Assembly (NCBI GenBank): GCA_009789175.1
Contig: CP046866.1
Coordinates: 3,100,001-3,164,000 of the forward strand
Direction: 5' to 3'
Source of the DNA: Salinibaculum litoreum
GTDB lineage: Archaea > Halobacteriota > Halobacteria > Halobacteriales > Haloarculaceae
DNA length: 64,000 bases
Shown: positions 7,768 through 17,250 of the stretch, piece after piece
Layout: the number at the start of each line of letters is the position of its first letter
How positions within the stretch are numbered: position 1 is the stretch's first letter
Position numbers and translations under genes: made by a program
Notes under the pieces: model-generated
Seen by the model: only the letters and a program-made list of their open reading frames with translations
Databases searched by the model: none
Told to the model about the DNA's origin: nothing

Positions 7768-9305
7768 CAGTCGTCGGCGATGACCGTCTCGTCGTCATCC
7801 GCAACGAGGCGGTCCATCGCGTCGACCATCGCCGTCACGGAGGCGTGGGTGATGTCCGAATCGCTCGCGGTAACGGTGACGTGGTCGTCGCCGCGGGACA
7901 TCTCCACCTCGACGGTGACGAGGGCGTTCGTGCCACCCGTGATGGCGTCGACGTGGTAGGACTCAAGCGAGGCGTCGGCCTCGTGAGAGAGCGCCCCCTC
8001 GGCGGCGTTCATCGCGGCGTCGACCGGACCGGAGCCAGTCGCAGCCTGCTCGCGCTCCTCGTCGTCGACCGAGAGGCGGACGCTCGCGGTCGGCGGCGTC
8101 ACACCCGAGACGGCCGTCAAATCGAGCAGTTCGACGCGGCGCTCGCGGTCTCTGCCTTCGACTTCCTCGGCGATGGTGAGCAGGTCGGCGTCGGTGACGC
8201 GCTTGCCGCGGTCGCCGATTTTCTTCACGCGCTGGACGACCTGGCCGATCTGCTCGTCGTCGAGGTCGAAGCCGTGTTCGCCGAGTGCGGCCTCTACACC
8301 GGCACGACCGGCGTGTTTGCCGAGTGCCAGCCGGCGCTCGCGGCCCACCTTCTCCGGCGGGTAGGGCTCGTACATCGCGTCGTCTTTGAGCGTGCCGTCG
8401 GTGTGAATGCCCGATTCGTGGGTGAAGGCATTCTCCCCGATGACGGCCTTGTTCGGCGCGAGCGGGATGCCGGTGAGTTTGGCGATGAGCTGGGCGAGGT
8501 CGTGGACCTCCGTCAGGTCCATCGGCTCGATGCCGTAGCCGTGGTCGAGCGCGATGGCGACCTCCTCCAGTGCGACGTTGCCGGCGCGCTCGCCGATGCC
8601 GTTTATGGTGCCATGGACGAGGTCCGCCCCGGCGGCTATCGAGACCAGTGCGTTGGTCACTGCCAGTCCGAGGTCGTCGTGGGTGTGCGTGCTGGTCGGG
8701 CCGAGGTCGGCCAGCCGTGTCACACATTCGAGCGTGCGGTCCGGCGTCGCGTGGCCGACGGTGTCGGCATAGCAGACCCGGTCCGCACCCGCATCCAGCG
8801 AGGCGGCCATCAACTCTTCGAGGTAGTCGATGTCCGCCCGGGAGCCGTCCTCGCCGATGACCTCGACCCAGAGGTCGTGGTCTTTCGCGTACTCGACGAG
8901 TTCGGCCGTCGTCTGGACGTTCTCCTCGTGTGTGGTGTCGACCTTCTCTGTGATGTGCTTGTCACTGGCCGGCACGACGAGGTTGATGCCGTCGACGCCA
9001 CAGTCCATCGCGAGGTCGATGTCGTTCTGGATGCCACGGCAGAAGCTGGTGACCGTCGCGTCCAAATCCAGGTCGGTCACCCGGGAGATAGTCTCCCGCT
9101 CGCCGGGGCCGGTGCAGGCACTGCCTGCCTCGATGACATCGATGGCTGCGTCGTCGAGGCCACGCGCGATGCGGGCTTTTCCCTCGGGTGTGAGTGACAC
9201 ACCTGGTGCTTGCTCGCCGTCACGGAGCGTGGTATCGAGGAACTGTACGTCGCCTGCCTCAGAGAGTGGGGTTGTGTCGGGATGGCCCCCGAATAAATCG
9301 ATCAC
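7767..9305 (-). CDS. cimA: Citramalate/2-isopropylmalate synthase family enzyme, probably (R)-citramalate synthase
   Basis: A 512-residue LeuA-family enzyme that condenses acetyl-CoA with a 2-oxoacid (pyruvate for citramalate synthase, 2-oxoisovalerate for LeuA). It shows LDTTLRDGEQAPG near residue 23, the metal-site HTHDDLGLA near 205, NGIGERAGN near 240, and the flexible-region ENAFTHESGIHTDG near 290. The C-terminal regulatory domain (residues 385-505) is intact. Start is a GTG preceded by GAGGT. It stands alone, away from ilv/leu genes, which fits the haloarchaeal citramalate paralogue, but sequence alone does not settle the substrate. Confidence 0.82.
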   Translation of the reverse strand: MIDLFGGHPDTTPLSEAGDVQFLDTTLRDGEQAPGVSLTPEGKARIARGLDDAAIDVIEAGSACTGPGERETISRVTDLDLDATVTSFCRGIQNDIDLAMDCGVDGINLVVPASDKHITEKVDTTHEENVQTTAELVEYAKDHDLWVEVIGEDGSRADIDYLEELMAASLDAGADRVCYADTVGHATPDRTLECVTRLADLGPTSTHTHDDLGLAVTNALVSIAAGADLVHGTINGIGERAGNVALEEVAIALDHGYGIEPMDLTEVHDLAQLIAKLTGIPLAPNKAVIGENAFTHESGIHTDGTLKDDAMYEPYPPEKVGRERRLALGKHAGRAGVEAALGEHGFDLDDEQIGQVVQRVKKIGDRGKRVTDADLLTIAEEVEGRDRERRVELLDLTAVSGVTPPTASVRLSVDDEEREQAATGSGPVDAAMNAAEGALSHEADASLESYHVDAITGGTNALVTVEVEMSRGDDHVTVTASDSDITHASVTAMVDAMDRLVADDDETVIADD

Positions 9306-9446
9306 GGGTCATGATAACCTCACTATTCTCTCCCGTCGTGCAGGCTTAAAAACTATCCCTTTCGTCGCTCCGTCCCACCCGTGCTGTCCCGCGGTGGGAC
9401 AGGCTGCCGTTCCGTGGTCGGAGACGCCGGTGTGTGCCGTGGCGGG

Positions 9447-9866
9447 TCATCCCTCGCCCTCGGCATCGTCCAGTCCATCGACTCGGACCGTGTCGTCAAC
9501 ACTCACGCCCTCGGCAGCGCCCGCGGGGAGTTCGATGATACGGTCGGCCTTGGCGACGCCGTAGCCAGTCCACGGGGAGAGCCGTGCTCGCTTGACGACC
9601 CGTTCGCCCTGGAGCCAGAGCACGTCGATCGGAAAGCGCATGAACAGCATGTGGACGAACTGACGGGAGGGGCTACTCGACAGCAGGCCGCCACCGTCGT
9701 CCAGTTCCATCACCAGTGCGAAATCCTCGGGCACGGACGCACGAAACATCAGCCCCTTGGCCTGTGAGAGTGTCGAGTCGGCGACTTCGACGGTCTCTGC
9801 GAGTACCTGTTCGTCGGGGCCGTCGTCGCTGCCGATAACTTCGTCTGTCCGGTGGACGACTCGCAT
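9447..9866 (-). CDS. DUF192 family protein
   Basis: A 139-residue protein. The core motifs of DUF192 are present: the LSQAKGLMFR segment near residue 35, FVHMLFMRFPIDVLWL near 70-85, and GVAKADRIIELPAG near 105-118. The family forms a small beta barrel, sometimes secreted, of unknown biochemical role. This copy has no signal peptide and its N-terminal 25 residues are acidic. ATG start at 9866. It lies between the synthase and universal stress protein genes on the same strand, without overlap. Confidence 0.88.
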   Translation of the reverse strand: MRVVHRTDEVIGSDDGPDEQVLAETVEVADSTLSQAKGLMFRASVPEDFALVMELDDGGGLLSSSPSRQFVHMLFMRFPIDVLWLQGERVVKRARLSPWTGYGVAKADRIIELPAGAAEGVSVDDTVRVDGLDDAEGEG

Positions 9867-9934
9867 ACCAACTGCTCGCGGGGTCGGGTCAAAAACGTTA
9901 CCGCTACAGCGACCGGGGCACCGGCTGGCCGACG

Positions 9935-10558
9935 TTAGTCGCGTTCGACGACACTGCTGCGCTGGCTGACGGGGTCGACGTAGACCACGAGCGTCCGTCC
10001 GTCGGCCTCGGCATCGGCAACCCAGACGTTTAGCTGGCGTTCGACTGCCGTGACCTCGCCGTCGTGACCCGATTCGTCGAGCGCCTGCTGTGCCAGTTCC
10101 CGGGCACGACTCTCGTCGTCGACGGTTACGTCGGATTCGGGAAGGCGGACGGTCATCACCGGACAGGTCGCGTGACGGACGAGTCGCTCGGCGACGCTTC
10201 CGATGAGTCGGCGTTTGATACCCGACCGGCCGTGGGTGCCGGAGACGATGGTGTCGGCCTCGATTTCCTCCGCGTAGGCCAGAATCTCGTCAGCCGGGTC
10301 GCCCTCTCGGATGGCCGTCTCGACGGCGACGCCGTGGACCTCGGCCATCCGCTCGATGCGTTCGACCGCCCGCTGTCCCTGTTCTTCGAGTTCCGTCGAG
10401 GAGCCGCCGACCTCCGAGAGCAGCGACCCGTCGTGGGCCTCGACGACGTTGAGGACGTGCAGTGTGCCGCCGTACTGCTCTGCGAGGTCGATTGCCTGCA
10501 GGGCGACGTGTGCCGTTCCCGTACTACCGTCTGTGGGTATCAGTATCCGTTCGTACAT
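9935..10558 (-). CDS. UspA-family universal stress protein with C-terminal extension
   Basis: A 207-residue protein. The Usp domain spans residues 1-142, from MYERILIPTDGS to the nucleotide-binding loop GTHGRSGIKRRLIGSVAERL and CPVMTVRLP, so it is the ATP-binding type. About 65 further residues form an extra acidic alpha/beta segment (ESRARELAQQALDESGH, then a beta hairpin) not found in minimal Usp proteins. The ATG at 10558 begins the domain exactly; an open frame continues upstream but would add unrelated residues. It is divergent from the next gene with a 100-base shared promoter region. Confidence 0.88.
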   Translation of the reverse strand: MYERILIPTDGSTGTAHVALQAIDLAEQYGGTLHVLNVVEAHDGSLLSEVGGSSTELEEQGQRAVERIERMAEVHGVAVETAIREGDPADEILAYAEEIEADTIVSGTHGRSGIKRRLIGSVAERLVRHATCPVMTVRLPESDVTVDDESRARELAQQALDESGHDGEVTAVERQLNVWVADAEADGRTLVVYVDPVSQRSSVVERD

Positions 10559-10658
10559 ACCTGAACAGTCGACGCCACACCCGAAGTATCCCGCGATTGC
10601 TCCCAATCTGTGGGAATCCGGCATCGCGTTTATCATTGTCTTTGATGTAGGTTCTAGC

Positions 10659-11132
10659 ATGACAACTGAGGAACTAGAGCGGGTGGGAATCGAACGGATG
10701 GATGACGAGGCCATCGAGGGGTTCCTGTCGAGTCGGGGTGTCGGCGTCCTCGGGTTGCCGGGGCTGGAGGAGCCGTATCTGGTCCCGCTGTCATTCGGCT
10801 ACGACGGCGAGCAGAGCCTGTATTTCACCTACGTCGTGGGGCCGGAGAGCCGGAAACAGGAGCTGAGCGAGCGCGCCGACAGCGCACAGTTTCTCGTCTA
10901 CGATACCTCCTCGAAGTACATGTGGGAGAGCGTCCAGGTCACCGGGACGCTCACCGAGGTGCCCGCGACCGAGTGGGACGACCTGGAGGAGGAACTGGCA
11001 AACGCCTGGCGCCCAGCCGTCTTCGAGCCGACGGAGTACTCCGGGGGACTCGCGGTGTACCGACTCGACGTAACGGAGTGGGTCGGGTTCAAACAGACCG
11101 GGCTCCCGCCGGGACTGGAGCCCCCGGAGTAG
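10659..11132 (+). CDS. Pyridoxamine 5'-phosphate oxidase-like flavin-binding protein
   Basis: A 157-residue split-barrel protein. The pattern MDDEAIEGFLSSRGVGVLGL, PYLVPLSFGYDG and ESVQVTGTLTEV is that of the PNPOx-like/nitroimidazole resistance group common in Halobacteria. Members bind FMN, F420 or heme and usually lack true PNPOx activity; the cofactor here is not evident. The ATG at 10659 starts the conserved region. It shares a divergent promoter region with the universal stress protein gene, so joint stress regulation is possible but unproven. Confidence 0.8.
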   Translation: MTTEELERVGIERMDDEAIEGFLSSRGVGVLGLPGLEEPYLVPLSFGYDGEQSLYFTYVVGPESRKQELSERADSAQFLVYDTSSKYMWESVQVTGTLTEVPATEWDDLEEELANAWRPAVFEPTEYSGGLAVYRLDVTEWVGFKQTGLPPGLEPPE

Positions 11133-11177
11133 CCACTTGCGGTCACCTATCGCTCGAAAATGGCAGTCCGTGGCGCG

Positions 11178-11483
11178 TTACTGCGTCACGGCCGTCGCGT
11201 TCTCCGCTTCGTCGGTTTCCGGCGTCGCCCTGACCAGTTTGTAGAGGCCGTCAGCGGCCAGGACGACCAGGCCGAGGACGACCAGCCCGACCCGGATGTT
11301 CGGGTCAATCATCGGCGTCGCGACGACCTCCCCTGCCTCGTTTGTCAGCGGCGCTGCGCCGTACGGTTCACCGGCCAGCGTTTCGACCAGCCCGAGGACG
11401 ACGACGCCGACGGCCATCAGCCCGGTGCCGACCAGCATCGCGGCCCTGTCGAGCAGGTCCATGTCGTTGATGTCGAGTGTCAT
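11178..11483 (-). CDS. Small membrane protein paired with DoxX protein
   Basis: A 101-residue protein with two clear membrane helices (residues 13-35 and 62-83) joined by a polar loop and ended by an acidic tail. An unusually strong ribosome binding site, AAGGAGGAGAAAC, lies in the 13-base gap after the upstream DoxX gene. The two are therefore one operon, and this protein is likely its partner in the membrane. No family name is recognised. Confidence 0.8.
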   Translation of the reverse strand: MTLDINDMDLLDRAAMLVGTGLMAVGVVVLGLVETLAGEPYGAAPLTNEAGEVVATPMIDPNIRVGLVVLGLVVLAADGLYKLVRATPETDEAENATAVTQ

Positions 11484-11496
11484 ATGTTTCTCCTCC

Positions 11497-12021
11497 TTAG
11501 CCGAGCAGGTATCGCAGCCGCGGGTGGGTTCTCACGAACTCGGTCTTCTCGATGTAGGCGTCGAGCCCGTAGTACCGGCCGGCAGCGAGGATGCCGAGGG
11601 TCAGGAACAACAGCAACCCCATGAGGTCACCGTTGACCAGCCCGTGACCGAAGTCGGCGTTCCCGACCCAGAACAGGGTCATGAAGAACACCCCGCCGGC
11701 ACACGCCAGCCGCGTCAACACGCCGGCCATCAGACCGAGCCCGATGAGCGTCTCGAAGACCGGGACGCCCGGCTCGATGGCCCACGCGAGGTTCTCACCC
11801 ATCCACACCGGAATCGGTCCGAGTGCCGTCCCGGTCATCCCCTTCAGGTAGACGGGGCCATACGTGTAACTCAGGCCATCGGCCAGCAGTTTCGTGAAGC
11901 CGGAGTGGAAGAACCACCAGCCGACGACCAGCCGGAGGAACCCGAGCCAGTACTGTTGCCAGCCGCCATCGAGGTGCAGGTCCGTCCCGAAATCAGTGAC
12001 CTGCTTTGTCTGGGTTGCCAT
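11497..12021 (-). CDS. DoxX family membrane protein
   Basis: A 174-residue protein with four membrane helices (about residues 24-45, 80-105, 108-125 and 130-150). It matches the DoxX/DoxD family: FLRLVVGWWFFHSGFTKLL near residue 30 and FETLIGLGLMAGVLTRLA near 90. DoxD is a subunit of thiosulfate:quinone oxidoreductase in Acidianus, but most DoxX proteins have no known reaction, so no activity is assigned. ATG start at 12021. It leads a two-gene operon with the small membrane protein downstream. Confidence 0.87.
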   Translation of the reverse strand: MATQTKQVTDFGTDLHLDGGWQQYWLGFLRLVVGWWFFHSGFTKLLADGLSYTYGPVYLKGMTGTALGPIPVWMGENLAWAIEPGVPVFETLIGLGLMAGVLTRLACAGGVFFMTLFWVGNADFGHGLVNGDLMGLLLFLTLGILAAGRYYGLDAYIEKTEFVRTHPRLRYLLG

Positions 12022-12114
12022 GGTCAGTCACCTCTACATGCGAACGTTGTTTGGCGACCGGCATAAGTTGAAAACAGCGTTCTCACCGGATAGGAATCGC
12101 CTGCGCGTTTGGAT

Positions 12115-13827
12115 TCAGTCCTGTGTCCGGACGGCCTGAGCCTGGTCGGACTCCACCGCTGTCTCCGACTCGACGGTGAACGTCGAGAGGTGCGATTGCA
12201 GGTCGTCGGCCTCGCCGGCCAGCCGCTGGATATCGCTGTTGACCTCGGAAATCGTTGCGGTCTGTTCCTGTGCGGCGGCGGCGACGGTCTCGGCTTCGGC
12301 GGCTGTCTCTTCGCTGACGGAGGCCACCTCGTCGACCATCTCCACGACTCCCTGTGTCGTCTGTGCCTGCTCGTCGGTCGCCTTGCTTATCTCCTGGACG
12401 GTCGTGTCGACATCGTCGACGACATCCACGATGTCCTCGAAGTTCTCGAGGGTGGCTTCGATGGACCCGACGCTGTCTGACACCTGGGTCTCCATGGCCT
12501 GGACGTCCGCGACGGTCTCGTCGGAGTCCTCCTGAATCTCCTCGATGCGCTTGGATATCTCCTCGGCGGACTCACGAGTCTCCTCGGCCAGCCCCTTGAC
12601 CTCGTCCGCGACGACTGCGAAGCCATCCCCCTCACCGTTGGCGCGGGCGGCCTCGATAGAGGCGTTCAGCGCGAGCATGTTGGTCTCCTCGGCCACCTCG
12701 TCGATGAAGGAGACGATTTCGTCGATTTCGTCGATGCGAGCCACGAGGTTCTCGACGGCCTCGGCGGTGTTGCTGATGCGTGACTCCAGTTCGTCGAGTT
12801 CGTCGATAGCCTCAGCGGCGGCTTCCCGGCCCGAGCGCCCACGCTCTGCGGCGCTGCCCGCGGTCTGGGCTGCCTCGTCGGCCGAGGCGGCGATTTCTTC
12901 AACGGTCGACGACAGCGTGTTCATCTCCTCGGCGACCTGCTGGAGGTCCCTGGTCTGGCTTGCTGCGCCGTCGGAAATCTCCTGGACCGAGCGTGCGACT
13001 TCGTCGCTTGCGTCGTTGACCTCGGCCATGCTCGTGCTGACATCGTCACTGGCCGCCGAGACGCTGTCGGCGAAGTCCTGGACGCCACCGACAGTGTCGC
13101 CAAGCGTCGTCACGAGAGCGTTGTAGTTCTCGACGACTTCCCGGAAGAGTTCGTCATCGGCGTCGGCGACCGCGTCCTCGTCGATAGTCGCCGTCAGGTC
13201 GCCGTCCCGAGCGCGGTCGGCTGCAGCGCCGAACTCCTCGACCAGCGCCTCCAGTCGCTCCGAGCGTTCCTCCAGTTGCTCGGTCATCAGCTCTAGCTCC
13301 TGAGTGTAGTCCTGCATGCTGGCGGCCATCCGTTTGAGCGACCGGCCGAAGTCGCCGGGGACATCCTCGTCCAGCACGGGGTCGTCGAAGTTCTGTTGTG
13401 CCAGCGCGGCCGCCTGCTCGGAGACCGTCCCGAGGTACTCACCCATCTCCGCGAAGGAGTTCGTCAGGCTCCCGATTTCGTCGGGTTGGTCCGACCGCTC
13501 GATGTCGACATCCACGTCGCCGCCGGCGACCGCATGTGCCTGCTCTTCCAGCGTCGTCACCGGCGTGACGAAGTCCCGGCGGACGATGAGCAGCGTGTTC
13601 ACGAAGGCGACTGCCGCCGCAACGAAGAGACTGCCAGCGAGCACATACCACAGAATCCCGGAGACGACGAACGGCAACAACACCTGTGCGATGGAGACCA
13701 GAAACTGGAGGGCGACCGCGACGACCACCTTCCGCTCGATGGACTCGTCGACACCCAGCACGTCCATCGTCTGCCACAGCAATGATTCATAGCGTGCCTG
13801 TAGTTCTCCCACGCTGCTCGTTGACAT
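12115..13827 (-). CDS. Methyl-accepting chemotaxis (Htr-type) transducer
   Basis: A 570-residue transducer. A hydrophobic hairpin lies at residues 34-85, with almost no external loop. A HAMP domain follows (about 85-140), then a second HAMP-like/coiled region (190-245). The long cytoplasmic four-helix signalling domain has its hairpin tip at [20 protein letters not shown] near residue 380. Ala/Glu-rich methylation-type helices flank the tip. With no periplasmic domain, it probably senses a cytoplasmic or membrane signal. ATG at 13827 was chosen; a GTG lies 6 bases upstream. It is divergent from a histidine kinase. Confidence 0.92.
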   Translation of the reverse strand: MSTSSVGELQARYESLLWQTMDVLGVDESIERKVVVAVALQFLVSIAQVLLPFVVSGILWYVLAGSLFVAAAVAFVNTLLIVRRDFVTPVTTLEEQAHAVAGGDVDVDIERSDQPDEIGSLTNSFAEMGEYLGTVSEQAAALAQQNFDDPVLDEDVPGDFGRSLKRMAASMQDYTQELELMTEQLEERSERLEALVEEFGAAADRARDGDLTATIDEDAVADADDELFREVVENYNALVTTLGDTVGGVQDFADSVSAASDDVSTSMAEVNDASDEVARSVQEISDGAASQTRDLQQVAEEMNTLSSTVEEIAASADEAAQTAGSAAERGRSGREAAAEAIDELDELESRISNTAEAVENLVARIDEIDEIVSFIDEVAEETNMLALNASIEAARANGEGDGFAVVADEVKGLAEETRESAEEISKRIEEIQEDSDETVADVQAMETQVSDSVGSIEATLENFEDIVDVVDDVDTTVQEISKATDEQAQTTQGVVEMVDEVASVSEETAAEAETVAAAAQEQTATISEVNSDIQRLAGEADDLQSHLSTFTVESETAVESDQAQAVRTQD

Positions 13828-14002
13828 ATCCACACTTTATCTACACAGTCCTAAATAACACGTGCTGTCTTTTTTACCGAGCGGGAATCTTCCTCGACCT
13901 TTAAATATTCCTCTCGCTGTAGTCAAATCAGAACCGACGGTCAGCGCCAGTCCCGTCCCGGCGCCCGGTTACGTCCGGGAACCCACCTGGTATCTCGATA
14001 CG

Positions 14003-15811
14003 ATGGAACACCGGATTGTCACGAACGCCCTTCGACGCAAGCCGCTGGCACTTCTCCCTGCCGCGCTCGGTCTGGTCATCGTCGGGGTGACTGCTACGCA
14101 TCTCGCGGCCGGAACGGAACCCAGCAACGGTGCCGTTGTCGCTGTGGCCGTGTTGCTCGTGCTGTCGGTCCCGCTGTTGCTTGGCAGTCTGTGGCTGCTC
14201 CGTCACTCCTTCGATGCCCTCGAAGTCCAGCGCATCGTTTCGTGGGTGTTTGCCGGTGCGATCCCGATAACGCTGCTTGTGGCCATCGTTATTTTCTACC
14301 AGCGGACACACGGCGTCGTCGTCGCGCACCCGTTTATCCTCACCACGTGGGTGGCCGGCGTCGGTGCCATCGGCGGCTTTCTCACCGGCGTCTACGATGT
14401 CCGCCGGGTCCGCCGTCACGAACGCTACGAGGAGACCTCGAAACGCCTCCGTGCCCTCATCGAGGCCTCGCCGGTTGCCATCGTCGTCATCGACAGCGAC
14501 GGCGTCGTCACCGACTGGAGTCGGGCCACGACGGAGCTCTTCGGCTGGGAACGCGAGGAAGTCATCGGTGAGACCTACCCCCTGGTGCCCGATGACAAAC
14601 AGGCCGAGTTCGAAGAGCACGTCCGCCGCGTCAACGCCGGCGAGACCCTCACCGGCGTCGAGACCGAACGCGAGCACAAGGATGGCTCCCTCGTCGAGTG
14701 TAGCGTCTGGTCGGCTCCCGTCGAACACGAGGGGACCGTCGACGAGCATATGGTGGCGCTGGCGGACATCTCCGAACGGAAAGCGCGCCAGCGCGAGCTA
14801 AAACTCCTCAGCAGAGCCATCGAACAGGCCGACGACGCCGTTCTCGTCACTGACGACGACGGCCACATCGAGTATGTCAACGACGCCTTTGTCGAACTCT
14901 TCGGCTACCCCCGCGAGCAGGTACTCGGACAGACACCGCGCATCCTCAAATCGGGTGAACACGACGAGAGTTTCTACGCCGACTTCTGGGAGACCATCAC
15001 CGACGGCGAGGTGTTCCAGGCGGACGTGACCAACCGCCGAGCGAACGGCGAATTGCTCGACGTGGAACTGACAATCGCCCCCGTCGAGGACAACGAGACG
15101 GTCACCCACTACGTCGCCATCGAACGCGACGTGACCGACCGCAAGCGCGACCGCCAGCGGCTGGAGGTCCTCAATCGTGTCCTCCGACACAACGTCCGCA
15201 ACGCCGCGACAGTCGTCGAGGGTAATGCCCACCGCATCGCCGAGGAATGCGCAAATCAGGACTCCCGTGCGCTGGTCGACGCCATCGTCCGACGGACCAC
15301 GCAACTCCAGTCCGCCGTCGAGAAAGCACGGACCGTCGAGCGTGCACTCGACACCGACAGGACCGGGGTGGTCAACGTCCGCTCGCTCATCACCGACCAG
15401 CGGGAGGCGCTCGCGGACCGTCATCCCGAGGCGACGCTGTCCATCGATGTCCCGGCGGACCTGTGGGTACAGGCAAACGCCACGTTCGAGGCCGCTCTGC
15501 AGGAGGCGCTGGACAACGCTGTCGAACACGACACGGACACGGACGCACCCGACATCCGGGTCGTCGCAACGACGACCGCTGACGACCGCGTGGATATCTG
15601 TATCATCGACAACGGCCCCGGCGTCCCCGACCACGAACGACAGGTGCTGGAGGCCGGCGAGGAATCCGACCTCCGCCACGGGAGCGGCCTCGGACTCTGG
15701 GTCATGAAATGGGTCGTCACCGGTCTTGGCGGCGATGTTTCCATCGATAACCGTGATTCCGGTGGCACCGTCGTCACGTTCACACTTCCCCGCGCCTACC
15801 CCGACGAGTGA
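14003..15811 (+). CDS. Membrane PAS-domain sensor histidine kinase
   Basis: A 602-residue kinase. Four membrane helices occupy residues 15-132, forming a MASE-like sensor. PAS domain 1 is at about 150-265 (ASPVAIVVIDSDGVVTDWS), and PAS domain 2 at 270-390 (IEYVNDAFVELFGYPREQVLG). The H-box is LNRVLRHNVRN with His396, and the ATPase domain ends with N-box LQEALDNAVEHD, DNGPG and GSGLGLWV. A TATA-like TTTAAATATT lies at 13899-13908, about 95 bases before the ATG, so a 5' leader is expected. No response regulator is adjacent. Confidence 0.9.
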   Translation: MEHRIVTNALRRKPLALLPAALGLVIVGVTATHLAAGTEPSNGAVVAVAVLLVLSVPLLLGSLWLLRHSFDALEVQRIVSWVFAGAIPITLLVAIVIFYQRTHGVVVAHPFILTTWVAGVGAIGGFLTGVYDVRRVRRHERYEETSKRLRALIEASPVAIVVIDSDGVVTDWSRATTELFGWEREEVIGETYPLVPDDKQAEFEEHVRRVNAGETLTGVETEREHKDGSLVECSVWSAPVEHEGTVDEHMVALADISERKARQRELKLLSRAIEQADDAVLVTDDDGHIEYVNDAFVELFGYPREQVLGQTPRILKSGEHDESFYADFWETITDGEVFQADVTNRRANGELLDVELTIAPVEDNETVTHYVAIERDVTDRKRDRQRLEVLNRVLRHNVRNAATVVEGNAHRIAEECANQDSRALVDAIVRRTTQLQSAVEKARTVERALDTDRTGVVNVRSLITDQREALADRHPEATLSIDVPADLWVQANATFEAALQEALDNAVEHDTDTDAPDIRVVATTTADDRVDICIIDNGPGVPDHERQVLEAGEESDLRHGSGLGLWVMKWVVTGLGGDVSIDNRDSGGTVVTFTLPRAYPDE

Positions 15812-15875
15812 CCCCCGGCGGCCAGTGACACTCGCTGTCGTCGCACTGAATAGCATCGCGCCCGAGGACACGGTC

Positions 15876-16427
15876 ATGGAGAAGACCGAGGCGGGCACCA
15901 CCGTCGGCGTCGACGACCCCTACGCCCACGTCGACCGCTGTGACCATCTCACCGACGATGGCCGCTGTCGCTTTGCGGTGGAACAGGGTGACCGCGACCC
16001 CGACTTCGCCGACGCCCGCTCCCGTGAGGAGTTCCGCTGCCCGGTGGTCGGGGACCTGACTGAGGAAGGGCTGACTGGCCCCTGGGCGTGGGCCGACTGC
16101 CCGCACTTTCGCTCCCGGGACCACGACCGCGAGTGCGCCCGCTGTGGGCTGGCAGAGGTCCGCCTCGCCCACGAGGAGTCCCGCCCGCTGCTCGAGGAAC
16201 ACCACCTCTCGTATGCTGACGACTCCGGCACAGGCGAGGGTACTCCCAGCCACGAGATAACGGTCTACCTGTGTCGGTGGTGTCACGCCAAAGTCCACGA
16301 CTCGTGGGCGCGCATCGACGACGACGCCAGTCCCGACCCCGAGGCTATCGCCGAACGCGAGGGTCGTCGCTCGAAAGAACAGCAGGAACTCGGCTTCGAA
16401 TCCGCCGCTGACCGCTATGACAGCTAG
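15876..16427 (+). CDS. Cysteine/histidine-rich HNH-like haloarchaeal protein
   Basis: A 183-residue protein with paired cysteines throughout: a DRCDHLTDDGRCRF start, CARCGL near 95, and a CRWCHAKVHDSW segment near 145. The LLEEHHLSYAD...CRWCHAKVH pattern resembles an HNH-type zinc site, but the catalytic pattern is not clear enough to call a nuclease. It is conserved-looking and haloarchaeal in style. Its TAG stop shares a CTAG with the stop of the convergent LUD gene. ATG at 15876 chosen because it begins the acidic start before the first Cys pair. Confidence 0.65.
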   Translation: MEKTEAGTTVGVDDPYAHVDRCDHLTDDGRCRFAVEQGDRDPDFADARSREEFRCPVVGDLTEEGLTGPWAWADCPHFRSRDHDRECARCGLAEVRLAHEESRPLLEEHHLSYADDSGTGEGTPSHEITVYLCRWCHAKVHDSWARIDDDASPDPEAIAEREGRRSKEQQELGFESAADRYDS

Positions 16428-17080
16428 TAGCCCAGCTTCTCGCGGACGAGGACGACCGTCGTCCGCCCCTCGTCGAGTTCCTGGCGGAAGATGAGCTGTT
16501 TGGCGATTGCGGACTCGACGCCATAGGCTTCCTGTGCGCGCTCGTTTTCAAGCGGGTACGCGACCGATTCGAGACGGTCCAGCGCGTCCGACAGCGTCGG
16601 GACGATTTTGTTCACGCCGCTGACGAGGACGAGGTTGCCGGCCGCGAAGGGGTAGGCCCCGATGCGACTCCCCGAGCGGTCGGCCGCGACGAGTTCGCCC
16701 GTGCCGGCGATGGCGTTGACACTGCCCAGGAAGTAGTCGGCGGTCTGTGCCTCACGACGGGCAACCTGCCGCTTCTCGTCGTCGTCGATACTCCAGATGT
16801 TCTCGGAGAGATTCTCCCAGTCGTGGTCGCCCTCGCTCAGGTACTCGGCGAACCCGATTTCCTCCAGCGTCGTCGAGTGACCGTTCATCACCGAGACGCC
16901 TGCGGGGATGTGTGACTGCACCGTCTCCAGTGCCTCCTCGGCCGTGTCGACGACTTCGACTTCGAACCCGTTGGCTTCGAGGTTGGCGACGGCCTCCTCT
17001 ATCGTCTCTTCCTCGGGGAGTGTGTCCAGGTCGTCTTCGATGTCCGCCTCGTCTACGTAATCTGCCTTGCGCTGAGACAT
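16424..17080 (-). CDS. LUD domain (LutC/YkgG-like) protein
   Basis: A 218-residue protein of the LUD family (lactate utilisation, LutB/LutC). It has the sheet-helix pattern VANLEANGFEVEVVD near residue 30, IPAGVSVMNGHSTTLEEIGF near 60-80, and RIGAYPFAAGNLVLVSGVNKIVP near 140-160. A single-domain LUD protein without adjacent iron-sulfur or FAD partners cannot be called a lactate oxidase. The ATG at 17080 is preferred to a GTG 9 bases earlier. It is divergent from guaA and ends in a CTAG shared with the convergent gene. Confidence 0.83.
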   Translation of the reverse strand: MSQRKADYVDEADIEDDLDTLPEEETIEEAVANLEANGFEVEVVDTAEEALETVQSHIPAGVSVMNGHSTTLEEIGFAEYLSEGDHDWENLSENIWSIDDDEKRQVARREAQTADYFLGSVNAIAGTGELVAADRSGSRIGAYPFAAGNLVLVSGVNKIVPTLSDALDRLESVAYPLENERAQEAYGVESAIAKQLIFRQELDEGRTTVVLVREKLGY

Positions 17081-17220
17081 TCTCGTCACCCGATTCGACC
17101 GGAACGGACATAAGCGCTCTCGGGCATCGGTGTCAGGGGGTTACGCCCGTGTCACCTCTGTATCCTGTCCCGCGCGCTCTGTGGTGGCAATATTCTCGCG
17201 TCGAGTCGGTTCCGGGGCAC

Positions 17221-17226
17221 ATTTAC
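17221..17226 (+). promoter_or_regulatory. TATA-like box of the GMP synthase subunit A gene
   Basis: ATTTAC is centred about 27 bases before the ATG at 17251, in otherwise GC-rich DNA. This is the spacing expected for a leaderless haloarchaeal transcript. It supports that ATG although the same frame is open several hundred bases upstream. Confidence 0.5.
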
Positions 17227-17250
17227 GCCCGCCTCGCATACGCGTCGGCA

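Noticed and set aside
7728-9197. Long open frame on the plus strand (489 codons)
   Set aside because: It lies opposite the synthase gene, and its translation has no recognisable motif. Antisense open frames are common in GC-rich haloarchaeal genes.
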